61,222 bases of DNA from Muribaculaceae bacterium (GCA_029068655.1 JAIECF010000107.1:1-61222), one strand, 5' to 3'; shown: positions 34,369-44,252, numbered from the stretch's first letter. Numbers and translations are program-made. The notes: generated from the letters alone by a model not told the origin.

Positions 34369-37300
34369 ATGATCAGATATTTACTTCATCATCGCATAGC
34401 TGTCATAATGGCCTTTCTGGCTTTGGTGATACTCGGGTGCGTGACTTTTAGCACACTCCCTGTCTCGCTTTTGCCGGATATTGACATACCGCATATCACG
34501 GTACAGGTGACTCAAGACAACGTATCTGCCCGGGAGCTGGAGAATACTGTTGTCACTCCACTGCGACGACATCTTATGCAGACGGAAGGTCTGAGCGAAT
34601 TGAAAAGCGAAACCCGTGATGGCTCCTCCATCATATCCTTGACAATGGATTATGGAGTCAATACCGACTTGGCATTTATTGAAGTAAATGAGAAAATAGA
34701 CGGGGCCATGAATTCTCTGCCTAAAGAAATCTCACGACCAAAGGCAGTGAAAGCCAGCGCAACCGATATACCGGTTGTCTATCTCCAAATGACGACTAAA
34801 GTCAATGATGAAAGTGGCTTCAATGAAATGTCGAGAATAGCCGACAACATCGTGCGCCGCCGTCTGGAGCAGCAACCGGAGATCGCTATGGTCGATATCA
34901 CCGGTATACCGGGACAAGTGCTGAAAATCACGCCGGATCTTGACAAGATGAAGCAAGCCGGACTCTCTGTAGAGGATCTCGAATCTGCCCTTGTAGCCAA
35001 TAACGTCGAGCCGGGATCTATGACAGTCCGTGACGGTTATTATGAGTACAATATCCATGTCACTAATCTTCTCCGTACAGAAGAGGATGTTCGGGAGATA
35101 AAAATCCTCAAAGGGAACAGGATTCTTACTCTCGGAGACTTCGCTGACGTGAATCTGACTTCCCAGACTCCTGCCGGATACTCACTCCACAATGGAAAGC
35201 GGGCTGTAACACTTGCCATCATAAAGCATTCCGAGGAAAGCTTGAAAGACATGAGGAAGGCACTCCAATCTACCATTGATCATTTCTCTGAGATATATCC
35301 CGACATAGAATTCACTGAGACGAGAAGCCAGACGGAACTCCTCGACTTCACCATAACCAACCTGAAGCAGAATCTTATACTCGGACTGATACTTGTATTT
35401 ATAGTCTGCATTCTTTTCATGCGGAACATTAGCTCATCTCTTATCATAGGACTAAGCATAATCGTAGGACTCATAATCACTTTCCTCCTTTTCTATCTCT
35501 TCCATGTATCGATCAATATCATATCTATGTCCGGGCTCATCCTCGCTGTAGGAATGATGATAGACAACTCAGTGATTGTGACCGAAAACATTACCCAATA
35601 CCGCCAGCGTGGCGATACTCTGATGGATTCATGCGTCAAGGGCACCAACGAGATGATCACGCCAATGCTTTCATCGTCGCTCACCACTGTGGCTGTCTTC
35701 GTGCCTCTTATATTCATGAGCGGAATAGCCGGTGCCATTTTCTCCGACCAAGCTTTCTCCATCACAGTCGGACTCGCCGCCAGCTATATCGTAGGCATCA
35801 CACTTCTTCCGGTACTCTACTATTTGATTGAAAGATTAAATATTAAAGATAAAAGATTAATTATTCATGAAATATCTAATAATTCAAAGCCATGCCATTG
35901 GGAAACCGGATATGAGTATGTGATGGACTTTTGCTTCCGCCACAAGTGGCCGTTGATCATCGCGACGTTGCTGACGGTGCCTTTATGCGTGGTGCTTTTC
36001 CTCCGGATGCCACAACAGAGGATGCCAGACATAGACTCCAACGAGACTCTCGTCAAAATCGACTGGAACGAAAACATCAGTCTTGACGAGAACCGCCGAC
36101 GGACGCTATCGCTGACAGATACCAACGCCATCATATATTCAGCTTATATAGGTCCACAAGACTATCTACTTTATTCAGACATCGACCTCTCTACAGCAGA
36201 GGCTGAGCTTTATTTCATGACGGAATTACCCTCCGGCATTGAACCCTTAAAGAAGAGGATAACTGACAAAATCAATATCCAATATCCCTCAGCGACTGTG
36301 AACTTTTCGAAAACGGAAAATATTTTCGAAAAGATATTCTCAACAGATGAGGCATATATAGAGGCAAGGATACATTCAGGCTCAGGACATTCAGCTTCCG
36401 AAGCAGCTGAGATTATGGAGTTAAGGGAGCGACTGAAAACAGCAACCGGGAACTATCTATCACCAATACCACTGCGTAGCCAGATCGATATAGCCATCAA
36501 CCGCGACCTACTGGCACTTTACAATGTGGATTATTCAGAAGTGCAACGGGTATTGCGTACGGCTTTCAAGGGAAATAAGGTGTCCACTCTCCGCTCATTT
36601 CAGGAATACACTCCTATTGAAATAGCAGGTAGAAATAATGATATTCAGGAAACAATCAGCTCTCTCTTCGTGCGCAGCCGTGCCGACAGACAAGGTTACC
36701 GCACGGAAATTCCGTTAAGAAACCTTATCAATACACACGAAAGTAAAGATTTCAAGACCATCACGGCGGGAGAGGCCGGAGAGTACGTCACAATAGGATT
36801 CAATACCTCCGGCAATGAGGAAAGCCTTATGAATATTATATCTGAAACAGTACGTGCTGACGGTAGACATGACGTAGACTTCGCGGGAAGTTTTTTCAGC
36901 AATTCCAGGATGATGAAAGAGTTGACCTTGATCCTACTCGTCTCGCTGCTGATGATGTATTTCATCCTGTGTGCACAGTTCGGAAGTTTCATACAGCCTC
37001 TTATCGTGCTTCTCGAGATTCCCATAGACACTGCATTCGCATTACTCACGCTGATGATGTTTGGACAGACCCTAAACCTTATGTCGGCCATCGGCATAAT
37101 CGTTACGTGCGGCATAGTTGTCAACGACTCCATCCTGAAGCTCGATGCAATAAACGAACTGCGAAAGGAGGGAACTCCTCTTCTTGAGGCTATTCACACA
37201 GCCGGACGCCGCCGTCTTAAGGCAATCATTATGACATCGCTGACTACAGTATTCGCGATGCTACCTGTATTGTTTACCTCCGATATGGGTTCAGAACTGC

Positions 37301-37404
37301 AACGTCCGCTCGCCATAGCCATGATTGGGTCAATGATAGTTGGAACCGCAGTCAGTATTTTCATTATCCCACTTTTTTATAAATGCATAATTCACAATTC
37401 ATAA
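34369..37404 (+). CDS. RND-family efflux permease, first copy
   Basis: Inner-membrane proton-driven pump, 1011 residues, full RND length. Expected features: N-terminal transmembrane helix then the periplasmic porter loop (about 35-325), TM2-TM6 cluster with the TM4 motif VGMMIDNSVIVTEN (single Asp where AcrB has Asp-Asp), a second porter loop and TM8-TM12 (VTCGIVVNDSILKLD). Between the two halves (about residues 487-510) the cytoplasmic loop is encoded by an AT-rich 7-mer repeat. AAAGGA precedes the ATG, 10 nt after the adaptor stop. Substrate unknown; hydrophobic/amphiphilic compound class (HAE-like) is likelier than metals. Confidence 0.92.
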   Translation: MIRYLLHHRIAVIMAFLALVILGCVTFSTLPVSLLPDIDIPHITVQVTQDNVSARELENTVVTPLRRHLMQTEGLSELKSETRDGSSIISLTMDYGVNTDLAFIEVNEKIDGAMNSLPKEISRPKAVKASATDIPVVYLQMTTKVNDESGFNEMSRIADNIVRRRLEQQPEIAMVDITGIPGQVLKITPDLDKMKQAGLSVEDLESALVANNVEPGSMTVRDGYYEYNIHVTNLLRTEEDVREIKILKGNRILTLGDFADVNLTSQTPAGYSLHNGKRAVTLAIIKHSEESLKDMRKALQSTIDHFSEIYPDIEFTETRSQTELLDFTITNLKQNLILGLILVFIVCILFMRNISSSLIIGLSIIVGLIITFLLFYLFHVSINIISMSGLILAVGMMIDNSVIVTENITQYRQRGDTLMDSCVKGTNEMITPMLSSSLTTVAVFVPLIFMSGIAGAIFSDQAFSITVGLAASYIVGITLLPVLYYLIERLNIKDKRLIIHEISNNSKPCHWETGYEYVMDFCFRHKWPLIIATLLTVPLCVVLFLRMPQQRMPDIDSNETLVKIDWNENISLDENRRRTLSLTDTNAIIYSAYIGPQDYLLYSDIDLSTAEAELYFMTELPSGIEPLKKRITDKINIQYPSATVNFSKTENIFEKIFSTDEAYIEARIHSGSGHSASEAAEIMELRERLKTATGNYLSPIPLRSQIDIAINRDLLALYNVDYSEVQRVLRTAFKGNKVSTLRSFQEYTPIEIAGRNNDIQETISSLFVRSRADRQGYRTEIPLRNLINTHESKDFKTITAGEAGEYVTIGFNTSGNEESLMNIISETVRADGRHDVDFAGSFFSNSRMMKELTLILLVSLLMMYFILCAQFGSFIQPLIVLLEIPIDTAFALLTLMMFGQTLNLMSAIGIIVTCGIVVNDSILKLDAINELRKEGTPLLEAIHTAGRRRLKAIIMTSLTTVFAMLPVLFTSDMGSELQRPLAIAMIGSMIVGTAVSIFIIPLFYKCIIHNS
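35825..35859 (+). repeat. Five 7-mers inside the permease gene at the junction of its two halves
   Basis: TGATTGA, AAGATTA, AATATTA, AAGATAA, AAGATTA in 7-nt register, in frame, in the loop that joins the N- and C-terminal RND halves; AT-rich sequence continues to about 35888. The composition is unlike the surrounding coding sequence and like the intergenic repeat at 23761. Confidence 0.8.
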
Positions 37405-37414
37405 TGCATAATTA
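37387..37414 (+). repeat. Four 7-mers at the permease-channel gene junction
   Basis: ATAATTC, ACAATTC, ATAATGC, ATAATTA in 7-nt register across the permease stop and the start of the outer-membrane channel gene. Confidence 0.8.
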
Positions 37415-38894
37415 TAATCATTCTATTTGCAAATCCCAATTGCTGCTGACGCTTGCGATGCTTCTATCAGGATTTATGACCCCAGCATCGGCTGTGACTC
37501 TAACACTCGGCAAAACGATAGAGCTTGCCAACGACTCCTCTCTGATGGCCTTCCGATACCGCAACATGTATCAGGCAAGCTATTGGCAATACATAAGCTT
37601 CCGTGCCGGGCGCCTTCCGAGCCTTTCGCTGACAGTTACTCCGGCATCCTACAACCGGTATATGACACAGCGATACGATTTCGACCAGAATATAGACGTA
37701 TTCCGCCAGCAGCAGATGTTCAGTGCATCGGCCGGGCTGGAGCTACAGCAGAATTTCGACCTCTTGGGGGGAACGTTCTATCTTGACACAGATCTCGAAT
37801 ATATGCGCAATTTCGGCGCAAATACCTATACGCAATTTTCATCGGTCCCCGTCAGAATCGGCTACCGGCAAAACCTCATAGGCTTCAATTCCTTCAAATG
37901 GGAGCGTAAGATAGAGCCTCTCCGATATGAGAAGGCGAAAAGGGAACTTATCTATAATATGGAGAAAGTGAGTGAACAGGCAGTGACATACTTCTTCAAT
38001 CTTGCACTTGCTCAGGCTGAATACCGGCTGGCAGAGGAAAATGTGATTTCATGCGACACTATGTATGTCATCGGCGAGCGACGTTTCCGCATAGCCTCAA
38101 TATCTAAAGCTGATCTCCTTACCCTTGAACTCGATCGAGTCAATGCGCGCAACACATTGGAAAACACTCGCATTTCCCTGAAACGAGCGATGTTTTCATT
38201 AGCTTCATTTCTTGGGATGGACAAGAATTCCTATATAGAGGTGGAATTGCCCGGAAAGCCAAGAGATGCATACATTCCTGCCGACTTGGCCCTTACATAC
38301 GCTAAGGAAAACAACCCTACCCTTCTCGAACACAGGCAGAACATTCTCGAAGGAGAACGGGAAGTAAGCCGGACTGTGGCAGAGGCTCGCTTTAATGCTT
38401 CAGTAAATGCTTCTGTCGGCTTCAATCAGGTATCTGACCGATTGCCTGAAGCTTACCGTTCGCTTCTCCGCCAAGACCTCGTGAATGTTACAGTTTCGGT
38501 TCCTATTGTAGACTGGGGAGTGCGCAAGGGAAAGGTGAACATGGCGAAAAACAATCTTGATGTCACACGTATAGCAGCGGAGCAGGAGGAACTTTCGATA
38601 GAGGAAGAAATACTGATGACCGTCAGTGACTATGAGATACGCAAAAACATGATAGCCTCCGCCTCGGAAGCCCTTGATCTCGCAGACATGGCATACGAAC
38701 AGACTCAGCAGCGTTTCATCATAGGCAAGGCAGACGTCAACTCCATGACGCTTGCGCTCAACAGAAAGCAGGAAGCCTCTAAAAACTACATCCTCGCACT
38801 CCAGAACTTCTGGCTGAGCCATCACAAGATACGCCGCCTCACTCTCTACGATTTTGTAATGGACCTCCCCCTCTCCCGAGAATTTGACCTATGA
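37404..38894 (+). CDS. Outer-membrane efflux channel (TolC/OprM family)
   Basis: Outer-membrane factor completing the tripartite pump. About 496 residues with a signal peptide ending near PASA (about 30), then two repeated coiled-coil and beta-hairpin halves typical of TolC proteins (Ala/Leu/Glu-rich helices such as YFFNLALAQAEYRLAEENV and ALDLADMAYEQTQQRF). The permease stop and this ATG share a base in TAATG at 37402-37406; the earlier ATG at 37383 lies within the repeat and would add seven residues before the signal. It overlaps the second permease by 4 nt (ATGA). Confidence 0.88.
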   Translation: MHNYNHSICKSQLLLTLAMLLSGFMTPASAVTLTLGKTIELANDSSLMAFRYRNMYQASYWQYISFRAGRLPSLSLTVTPASYNRYMTQRYDFDQNIDVFRQQQMFSASAGLELQQNFDLLGGTFYLDTDLEYMRNFGANTYTQFSSVPVRIGYRQNLIGFNSFKWERKIEPLRYEKAKRELIYNMEKVSEQAVTYFFNLALAQAEYRLAEENVISCDTMYVIGERRFRIASISKADLLTLELDRVNARNTLENTRISLKRAMFSLASFLGMDKNSYIEVELPGKPRDAYIPADLALTYAKENNPTLLEHRQNILEGEREVSRTVAEARFNASVNASVGFNQVSDRLPEAYRSLLRQDLVNVTVSVPIVDWGVRKGKVNMAKNNLDVTRIAAEQEELSIEEEILMTVSDYEIRKNMIASASEALDLADMAYEQTQQRFIIGKADVNSMTLALNRKQEASKNYILALQNFWLSHHKIRRLTLYDFVMDLPLSREFDL

Positions 38895-41800
38895 GACATT
38901 TTTCAATAATCGTGCTCTTTATCGCTCTGTCGATAGCGGGATGTGCACTTCTCCCTCTTCTGCCTGTGAAACTCGTACCATCGATGACACTCCCTTCAAT
39001 CACGGTTAGTTTCTCGATGCCGGGTGCGTCTGCGCGCATGGTCGAGCAAGAGGTCACGTCACGAATCGAGTCTGTACTTGCACGAATAAACGGGGTCAAG
39101 GATCTAGACTCGAAATCACGGGAGGGTGGAGGACGAGTATCACTGAGTCTTGACCGCCATACCGATATGGACCTTGTGAGATTTGAGGTGTCTACACTCG
39201 TGAGGCAGATATGGAGTCAGTTTCCTGAAGGCGTAAGTTATCCTATCATATCGCTCCGACAAGCTGACAGCCATTCCTCCCGACCCTTCATGACCCTTAC
39301 ACTTAACGCACCAGCCAATCCACCCGAGATAATGAAATACGGAGAAGAAAATCTTAAGCCATTGCTTGCAAGGATAAAGGGAGTAGCAAAAGTGGAGTTA
39401 AGCGGTGCACAACCGATGGAATGGAAGCTACATTACGACATTGACAGGCTTTCAACGCTTGGGATCACCCCATCTGATATCAGCGAAGCCATAAGTGAAC
39501 AATATAAGTCAGAATTTCTCGGCATCTCCCCCATAATAAGAAAAAAGGGTAAGGATTGGCTCCGCATCTCTATCGGGTCGGAAATCCATCAAGGAAGCTT
39601 TAATCCCGCCGATATCACATTGGCCGCTAAAGACGGAAGTCTGATAACTCTTGACAAGATAACGGAATCTATTCATGAAGAGACCACCCCTACAGGCTAC
39701 TTCCGTATAAATGGCCTGAACTCCGTTTATGTCAGTATCACAGCTGACGAATATGCGAATCAACTTGATGTAGCTGAAAGGATAACCTCGTGCCTATCAA
39801 CTTTTTCACGCACAATGCCCACAGGATATATGGTAGAGACCATATACGACGCTACTGAAGAAATACACAGGGAACTCGACAAATTATATTTCAGGTCAGG
39901 ACTTACGATACTGATACTGATTATGTTCGTAGCTTTGGTTTCGCTGAGTTTCCGCTACATGCTCCTTATCACCATCGGACTTACTGTCAATATCTCTATT
40001 GCGATAGGATTATATTATCTTTCAGGAATTGAGATACAGCTTTATTCCCTCGCGGGCATCACAATCTCACTTAACCTCATAATAGACAATCTTATAGTAA
40101 TGGCAGACCATTACACTCGCCAGCGAAATACCAAAGCGTTCACCGCCATCCTTGCGGCTACCCTCACTACGATAGGCGCACTTTCCGTGGTGGCATTTAT
40201 GGATGAGGAGACTCGCCTTAGCCTGCAGGATTTCGTTGCTGTAGTCATCATAAACCTATCGGTCTCCTCAGCGGTAGCACTTCTTCTTGTTCCAGCTCTC
40301 GTAGAGAGACTCGGCATACACAGAAGAGGCAAAGACGGTAAAGTCTCCCGATTCAGGAGAAGAATAATGATCATACTCTCTCACTTTTATAGTAAAATTG
40401 TCTGTTTCGTCCTGAGGTTCAGGACAGTCTTCCTCCTTATCATCGTTCTTGCGTTTGGCCTACCGGTGTTTCTGATTCCCGAGAAAATAAACGAGAATAA
40501 TTGGATCGCAGAGAAATACAACGCCATGTTCGGATCGGTCACATATAAGGAAAAAGTAAGGCCATGGATCAACAACATACTTGGAGGTACACTTAGACTT
40601 TTCGTGGAGAAAGTCAACAATGGCTCATATTGGGACAGAACTCCCGGTGAACCGATACTTGGCATAAATGCAACTCTTCCAAATGGAGCTACTCTCGAGC
40701 AGATGAACACCCTCATATGTAAAATGGAGGAATATCTCGCAGGATTTTCGGAGATAAGACAGTTTCAGACAAATATATCGAGTCCTCGAAGAGCTTCTAT
40801 TTCGGTTTTTTTCCATGAGGATCACCAGCACGATGGGTTTCCATATAGGCTCAAAGGTGAGATAGTGTCTGAAGCACTCACTATCGGGGGCGGCTCGTGG
40901 ACTGTATACGGACTTCAGGATATGGCATTCAACAACGATGTGAGGGAGAATGCGGGAAGTTATCACGTAAAGATGACCGGCTACAACTACGACGAGTTGT
41001 ACAATTGGACGGAAGCGATGCGCGACACGCTCCTGTCACATCGAAGGATCAAAGAAGTAACGATCTGCTCTGAATTCTCATATTGGAAAGACGACTATTC
41101 CGAGGTTTATCTTGTCATCGATCGCGACAAGCTCGCAAAAACCGGTTTGACAGTAAACCATATCTTCGAAGCCATAGAGCCGACATTCGGACGTGGCATT
41201 ACCAGCGCGGCTATACCTACTGAGCGCGGCAGCGAGCTGATACGTCTCTATTCCCGGCAGGGAGAGAGCTATGATTTATTCGCTCTTCTCCACCAGCCCT
41301 TCAGCGCCGGTGAACGCACTTTCAAGCTAACCGACATCGGATACATAGAGAAGCAACAGACACCCCCCGATATTGTCAAAAAAAATCAGGAATATGTGTT
41401 GTGCCTTCAATATGAATACATCGGCTCTCCCAGACAGGGGGAACGCGTGCTTGAGAAAGATCTCGAAAAGATCAATACTTTGCTTCCTGTAGGATACAGA
41501 GCAGAAAAGCAGAAAAATGAATGGAAGGACAATGATGATTCGCAGAAATACCTTCTGCTACTTTTAGTGACAGCTATTACATTCTTTACTACTTCAATAC
41601 TCTTCAATTCCCTGCTTCAGCCTCTCGCAATCATTTTCATGATTCCTATTTCATTCATCGGCGTCTTCCTGACATTCTATCTCTTGAATCTTAACTTCGA
41701 CCGGGGTGGGTTCGCCTCATTCATTCTTCTGGCAGGAATCACCGTCAATGCCGCAATCTATATAGTAAGTGAATACAATGGTCTTCGACGGCTCTTCCCC

Positions 41801-42031
41801 GCCGCTGAGCCAAGACAACTCTACATCAGTGCACTCCGCGTTAAGATCACCCCTATCCTGCTGACAGTGCTGTCAACGGTCCTGGGGTTCATTCCATTCC
41901 TTATCAGCACTGCTAAAGAAGGGTTCTGGTTTCCACTGGCGGCCGGCACCATCGGAGGCCTTGGAATGTCGCTCATTGCGGTCCTCATATATTTACCCGT
42001 CTTTCTATTCTCCCACAGGCAAAAAAAATGA
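38891..42031 (+). CDS. RND-family efflux permease, second, divergent copy
   Basis: 1046 residues with RND topology: N-terminal helix (IIVLFIALSIAGCALLPLLP), porter loop, TM2-TM6, a second porter loop and TM8-TM12. The TM4 region is NLIIDNLIVMADH, more divergent than in the first permease, and the TM10 region is GITVNAAIYIVSEYN; neither shows the AcrB proton-relay set in canonical form. Two non-identical permeases with one adaptor and one channel recall MdtB/MdtC, where the two form a mixed trimer. ATGA overlap with the channel gene shows translational coupling. The operon ends at the terminator starting at its stop codon. Confidence 0.88.
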   Translation: MRHFSIIVLFIALSIAGCALLPLLPVKLVPSMTLPSITVSFSMPGASARMVEQEVTSRIESVLARINGVKDLDSKSREGGGRVSLSLDRHTDMDLVRFEVSTLVRQIWSQFPEGVSYPIISLRQADSHSSRPFMTLTLNAPANPPEIMKYGEENLKPLLARIKGVAKVELSGAQPMEWKLHYDIDRLSTLGITPSDISEAISEQYKSEFLGISPIIRKKGKDWLRISIGSEIHQGSFNPADITLAAKDGSLITLDKITESIHEETTPTGYFRINGLNSVYVSITADEYANQLDVAERITSCLSTFSRTMPTGYMVETIYDATEEIHRELDKLYFRSGLTILILIMFVALVSLSFRYMLLITIGLTVNISIAIGLYYLSGIEIQLYSLAGITISLNLIIDNLIVMADHYTRQRNTKAFTAILAATLTTIGALSVVAFMDEETRLSLQDFVAVVIINLSVSSAVALLLVPALVERLGIHRRGKDGKVSRFRRRIMIILSHFYSKIVCFVLRFRTVFLLIIVLAFGLPVFLIPEKINENNWIAEKYNAMFGSVTYKEKVRPWINNILGGTLRLFVEKVNNGSYWDRTPGEPILGINATLPNGATLEQMNTLICKMEEYLAGFSEIRQFQTNISSPRRASISVFFHEDHQHDGFPYRLKGEIVSEALTIGGGSWTVYGLQDMAFNNDVRENAGSYHVKMTGYNYDELYNWTEAMRDTLLSHRRIKEVTICSEFSYWKDDYSEVYLVIDRDKLAKTGLTVNHIFEAIEPTFGRGITSAAIPTERGSELIRLYSRQGESYDLFALLHQPFSAGERTFKLTDIGYIEKQQTPPDIVKKNQEYVLCLQYEYIGSPRQGERVLEKDLEKINTLLPVGYRAEKQKNEWKDNDDSQKYLLLLLVTAITFFTTSILFNSLLQPLAIIFMIPISFIGVFLTFYLLNLNFDRGGFASFILLAGITVNAAIYIVSEYNGLRRLFPAAEPRQLYISALRVKITPILLTVLSTVLGFIPFLISTAKEGFWFPLAAGTIGGLGMSLIAVLIYLPVFLFSHRQKK

Positions 42032-42066
42032 AAAAGGACACTACCATCAAGGCAATGTCCTTTTTT
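42031..42066. terminator. Bidirectional terminator shared by the RND operon and tRNA-Leu
   Basis: AAAAAGGACA (42031-42040) pairs with TGTCCTTTTT (42056-42065). On the plus strand it ends in TTTTTT; on the minus strand it reads into TTTTTCATTTTTTTT, so it can stop both the efflux operon and the tRNA transcript. Confidence 0.9.
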
Positions 42067-42068
42067 CG

Positions 42069-42150
42069 TGCGCCCGGGGGGACTCGAACCCCCACGTCGT
42101 TAGACACTAGATCCTAAGTCTAGCGCGGCTACCAATTACGCCACAAGCGC
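42069..42150 (-). tRNA. tRNA-Leu (anticodon UAG)
   Basis: 82 nt on the minus strand. Acceptor stem GCGCTTG pairs with CGGGCGC (two G-U pairs) and the discriminator is A. There is a D arm with TAATTGGTAGC, an anticodon stem-loop CTAGA-CTTAGGA-TCTAG with anticodon TAG, a class II variable arm, and T arm GGGGG-TTCGAGT-CCCCC. CCA is not encoded. It reads CUN leucine codons. Confidence 0.95.
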
Positions 42151-42161
42151 TTTTCTGAATG

Positions 42162-42193
42162 CAAAATTAATAAAAAATTCCTATATTCCCAAA
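42162..42193 (-). promoter_or_regulatory. Promoter of tRNA-Leu
   Basis: On the minus strand TTTG (42193-42190), 20 nt, TAATTTTG (42169-42162). The expected start is a few nt before the tRNA 5' end. Confidence 0.8.
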
Positions 42194-42213
42194 TTTATTC
42201 CCTAAAAAATCTA

Positions 42214-44178
42214 TCATATTAAATCGCCGCCCAATAATCCAACGACTTCTTCACTCACAGCAGTTGTCTTCAAGAGGTCGCGACGCAGATTCCGCAGACA
42301 ACGTCGTCCGTAAAGCCATAGAGGAATGGAAAGGGGCAGAAGAGCTAAAGCAATATATCCGAGCCACCGCTTTGGAGTTGGTGCATACACCCAGAGAACC
42401 CTTATGAGAGGTATTTCCGATAGTTTCATGACCACCCTTGGATCCCTGCTGTCTGAGAGATAGTCGATGGTTCGGTTGATCTCCTCTGCCACAGTATGAA
42501 TCGCCTTAGTATCGACAGCATCGACAAAATAGGCATAGTATGACTTCAACGGATTGCGCAAAGGCTCCAAGTCTGCCGCTATGACATCACAGTGGCGAGA
42601 TACTGTCTCAAGCATACGTTCAGCCCTCCATGTGTCAATATCGCGGATAATGACCTCTTTAAGAGCGACATGCCGTGAAGAGCGTAGCCCGAAAAGCATT
42701 CTGAAGAAATTCTTATATCGGTCGCCGTCAAATACAGAGGAGTCATTCATCGCCTTCCATGTCACATACGCCCCCAGGGGAGCAAGAATCATGGTGGAAA
42801 GCCATATGCCGGCGTCTACCGGCCAACGTCCGTCGCGAGCGAGCTTATAGCCCGTGTTATCAAATATGTAATAAATAAGGAAGAGAAATATAGACACCAC
42901 GAGCGGAGTGCCAAGTCCCCCTTTGCGAATGATAGCGCCGAGGGGAGCACCGATAAAGAAAAAGATGATGCATGCTACCGAAAGGGTGTATTTCTTTATA
43001 AGCTCAATCTCATGGCGACGAATGCTACGCTTCTCCTCATCCATCGTCAAGCTCTTGAATTCGTTGATATTCTGATGCTCCCTTGATATACCCATAGCTT
43101 GCCCAACGAGCTGCGCAGCCTCGGCCGGAGGCATTGAGTTAAGCACGGAATCGATCGAAAGCGGAAGCGTCGTCCTTGCTTTCTCTTCCGACTGCTTCTT
43201 AAGCTCCTCCTGACGTCTAAGCTCATATTCATCAACAGTTCCATCGCTCCGAACGATCGGAGCCATGTCGGGGCGAGGGAGAAGCACTGAAGCGTCTCGG
43301 CGCAGATCGCGCGAAAACATATCCCCGATCGAGTCGACACGCTGGCCGATCGAGTCTATACTCTGATGAAGCTCTGTGATGTTCTTACCTACGTATTGCT
43401 GACGCATGCCCTGCTCGTCGAGACGATTGAAGTTGGCATCGAAAGGTATAAGTATCTGTTTATCGAAGAAATTCTCGCGACGGAAGGGTACGTTGCGGTC
43501 ACTAGTGCGCTGACCACGAAGGTTTTCAAACTGCTCACCCTCGTAAAGATGAAGATAGAGATGACTCATTTCGGGAGTCATCGCCATGCGGGCAGAGTCA
43601 GCGAGAAGGATAGTCACGTTGTCGCCGCGGTTAACATCGTAGATCATTACGTCGTAGAGCATGCCAGTCTCCTTGTTTTTTTCCTTCACGAGAAGGTTAT
43701 AACCCGGTATCTGGTCGTAGAAGACATTTTCCGGAATCTCTACCTCAGGCGACTTCTGCCTTACGGAGAACAAGAGGGTCCACATCTTAACCTGCGCCTT
43801 AGGCAGAACGTCGTTCTGAAAGAAAAACGCTCCTACCGAAATGATGCACACCAGGACTATCAATGGAGCCATCACCCTAAGCAGTGATATGCCGGAGGCT
43901 TTCATGGCGGTCAGCTCGAATTTCTCACCGAGATTGCCGAAAGTCATCAGCGAAGCCAGCAGGATCGCCAGAGGAAGGGCCATAGGCACCATAGACAGGG
44001 CGGCATAGAAAAAAAGTTCACCAAGCACATCCATTCCGAGACCTTTACCCACGAGAGAGTCGATATACTTCCAAAGAAACTGCATCAGCACGATGAAAAG
44101 CACGATGAGGAAGGTCATCGCGAACAGCGGCAGAAATGTCTGCAGCATGAATAGATGTAGGCGCTTTATTACTTTCAT
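42214..44178 (-). CDS. LptF/LptG-family permease (YjgP/YjgQ), long Bacteroidetes form
   Basis: Inner-membrane component that, with an ABC ATPase, extracts lipopolysaccharide for transport to the outer membrane. About 654 residues starting MKVIKRLHLFMLQTF: transmembrane helices at about 12-35 and 55-85, a helix near 100-120, a large periplasmic domain (about 130-400), further helices (SVACIIFFFIGAPLGAIIRKGG; VVSIFLFLIYYIFD; IWLSTMILAPLGAYV) and an extra C-terminal domain with one more membrane segment (YIALALLPLSIPLWLYG). It is nearly twice the E. coli LptF length, usual in this phylum. The open frame extends to 44277, but a -7 box at 44193-44200 lies within that extension and supports 44178. 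Confidence 0.88.
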   Translation of the reverse strand: MKVIKRLHLFMLQTFLPLFAMTFLIVLFIVLMQFLWKYIDSLVGKGLGMDVLGELFFYAALSMVPMALPLAILLASLMTFGNLGEKFELTAMKASGISLLRVMAPLIVLVCIISVGAFFFQNDVLPKAQVKMWTLLFSVRQKSPEVEIPENVFYDQIPGYNLLVKEKNKETGMLYDVMIYDVNRGDNVTILLADSARMAMTPEMSHLYLHLYEGEQFENLRGQRTSDRNVPFRRENFFDKQILIPFDANFNRLDEQGMRQQYVGKNITELHQSIDSIGQRVDSIGDMFSRDLRRDASVLLPRPDMAPIVRSDGTVDEYELRRQEELKKQSEEKARTTLPLSIDSVLNSMPPAEAAQLVGQAMGISREHQNINEFKSLTMDEEKRSIRRHEIELIKKYTLSVACIIFFFIGAPLGAIIRKGGLGTPLVVSIFLFLIYYIFDNTGYKLARDGRWPVDAGIWLSTMILAPLGAYVTWKAMNDSSVFDGDRYKNFFRMLFGLRSSRHVALKEVIIRDIDTWRAERMLETVSRHCDVIAADLEPLRNPLKSYYAYFVDAVDTKAIHTVAEEINRTIDYLSDSRDPRVVMKLSEIPLIRVLWVYAPTPKRWLGYIALALLPLSIPLWLYGRRCLRNLRRDLLKTTAVSEEVVGLLGGDLI

Positions 44179-44192
44179 GTCGTTTCTGAATG

Positions 44193-44200
44193 CAAAGTTA
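44193..44200 (-). promoter_or_regulatory. -7 box of the LptF/G-type gene
   Basis: TAACTTTG on the minus strand, 14 nt before the ATG at 44178. No clear TTTG at -33. It faces away from the pta promoter in the same intergenic region. Confidence 0.55.
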
Positions 44201-44244
44201 CAAAATAATTCCTCATGAAAGGGGGTTAATCCAATATTTTTTGC

Positions 44245-44252
44245 TAAATTTG
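44245..44252 (+). promoter_or_regulatory. -7 box of pta-ackA
   Basis: TAAATTTG followed by CG; the -33 region is GGGG rather than TTTG. The leader of about 80 nt contains two overlapping inverted repeats (44294-44317). Confidence 0.5.

Noticed and set aside
42069-42150. tRNA-Leu as an attachment site for a mobile element
   Set aside because: No integrase, no direct repeat of the tRNA 3' end and no foreign-looking segment next to it within the window.
43366-43887. 173-codon plus-strand frame inside the LptF/G-type gene
   Set aside because: Antisense to a clear membrane-protein gene with proper topology and promoter; no independent evidence.
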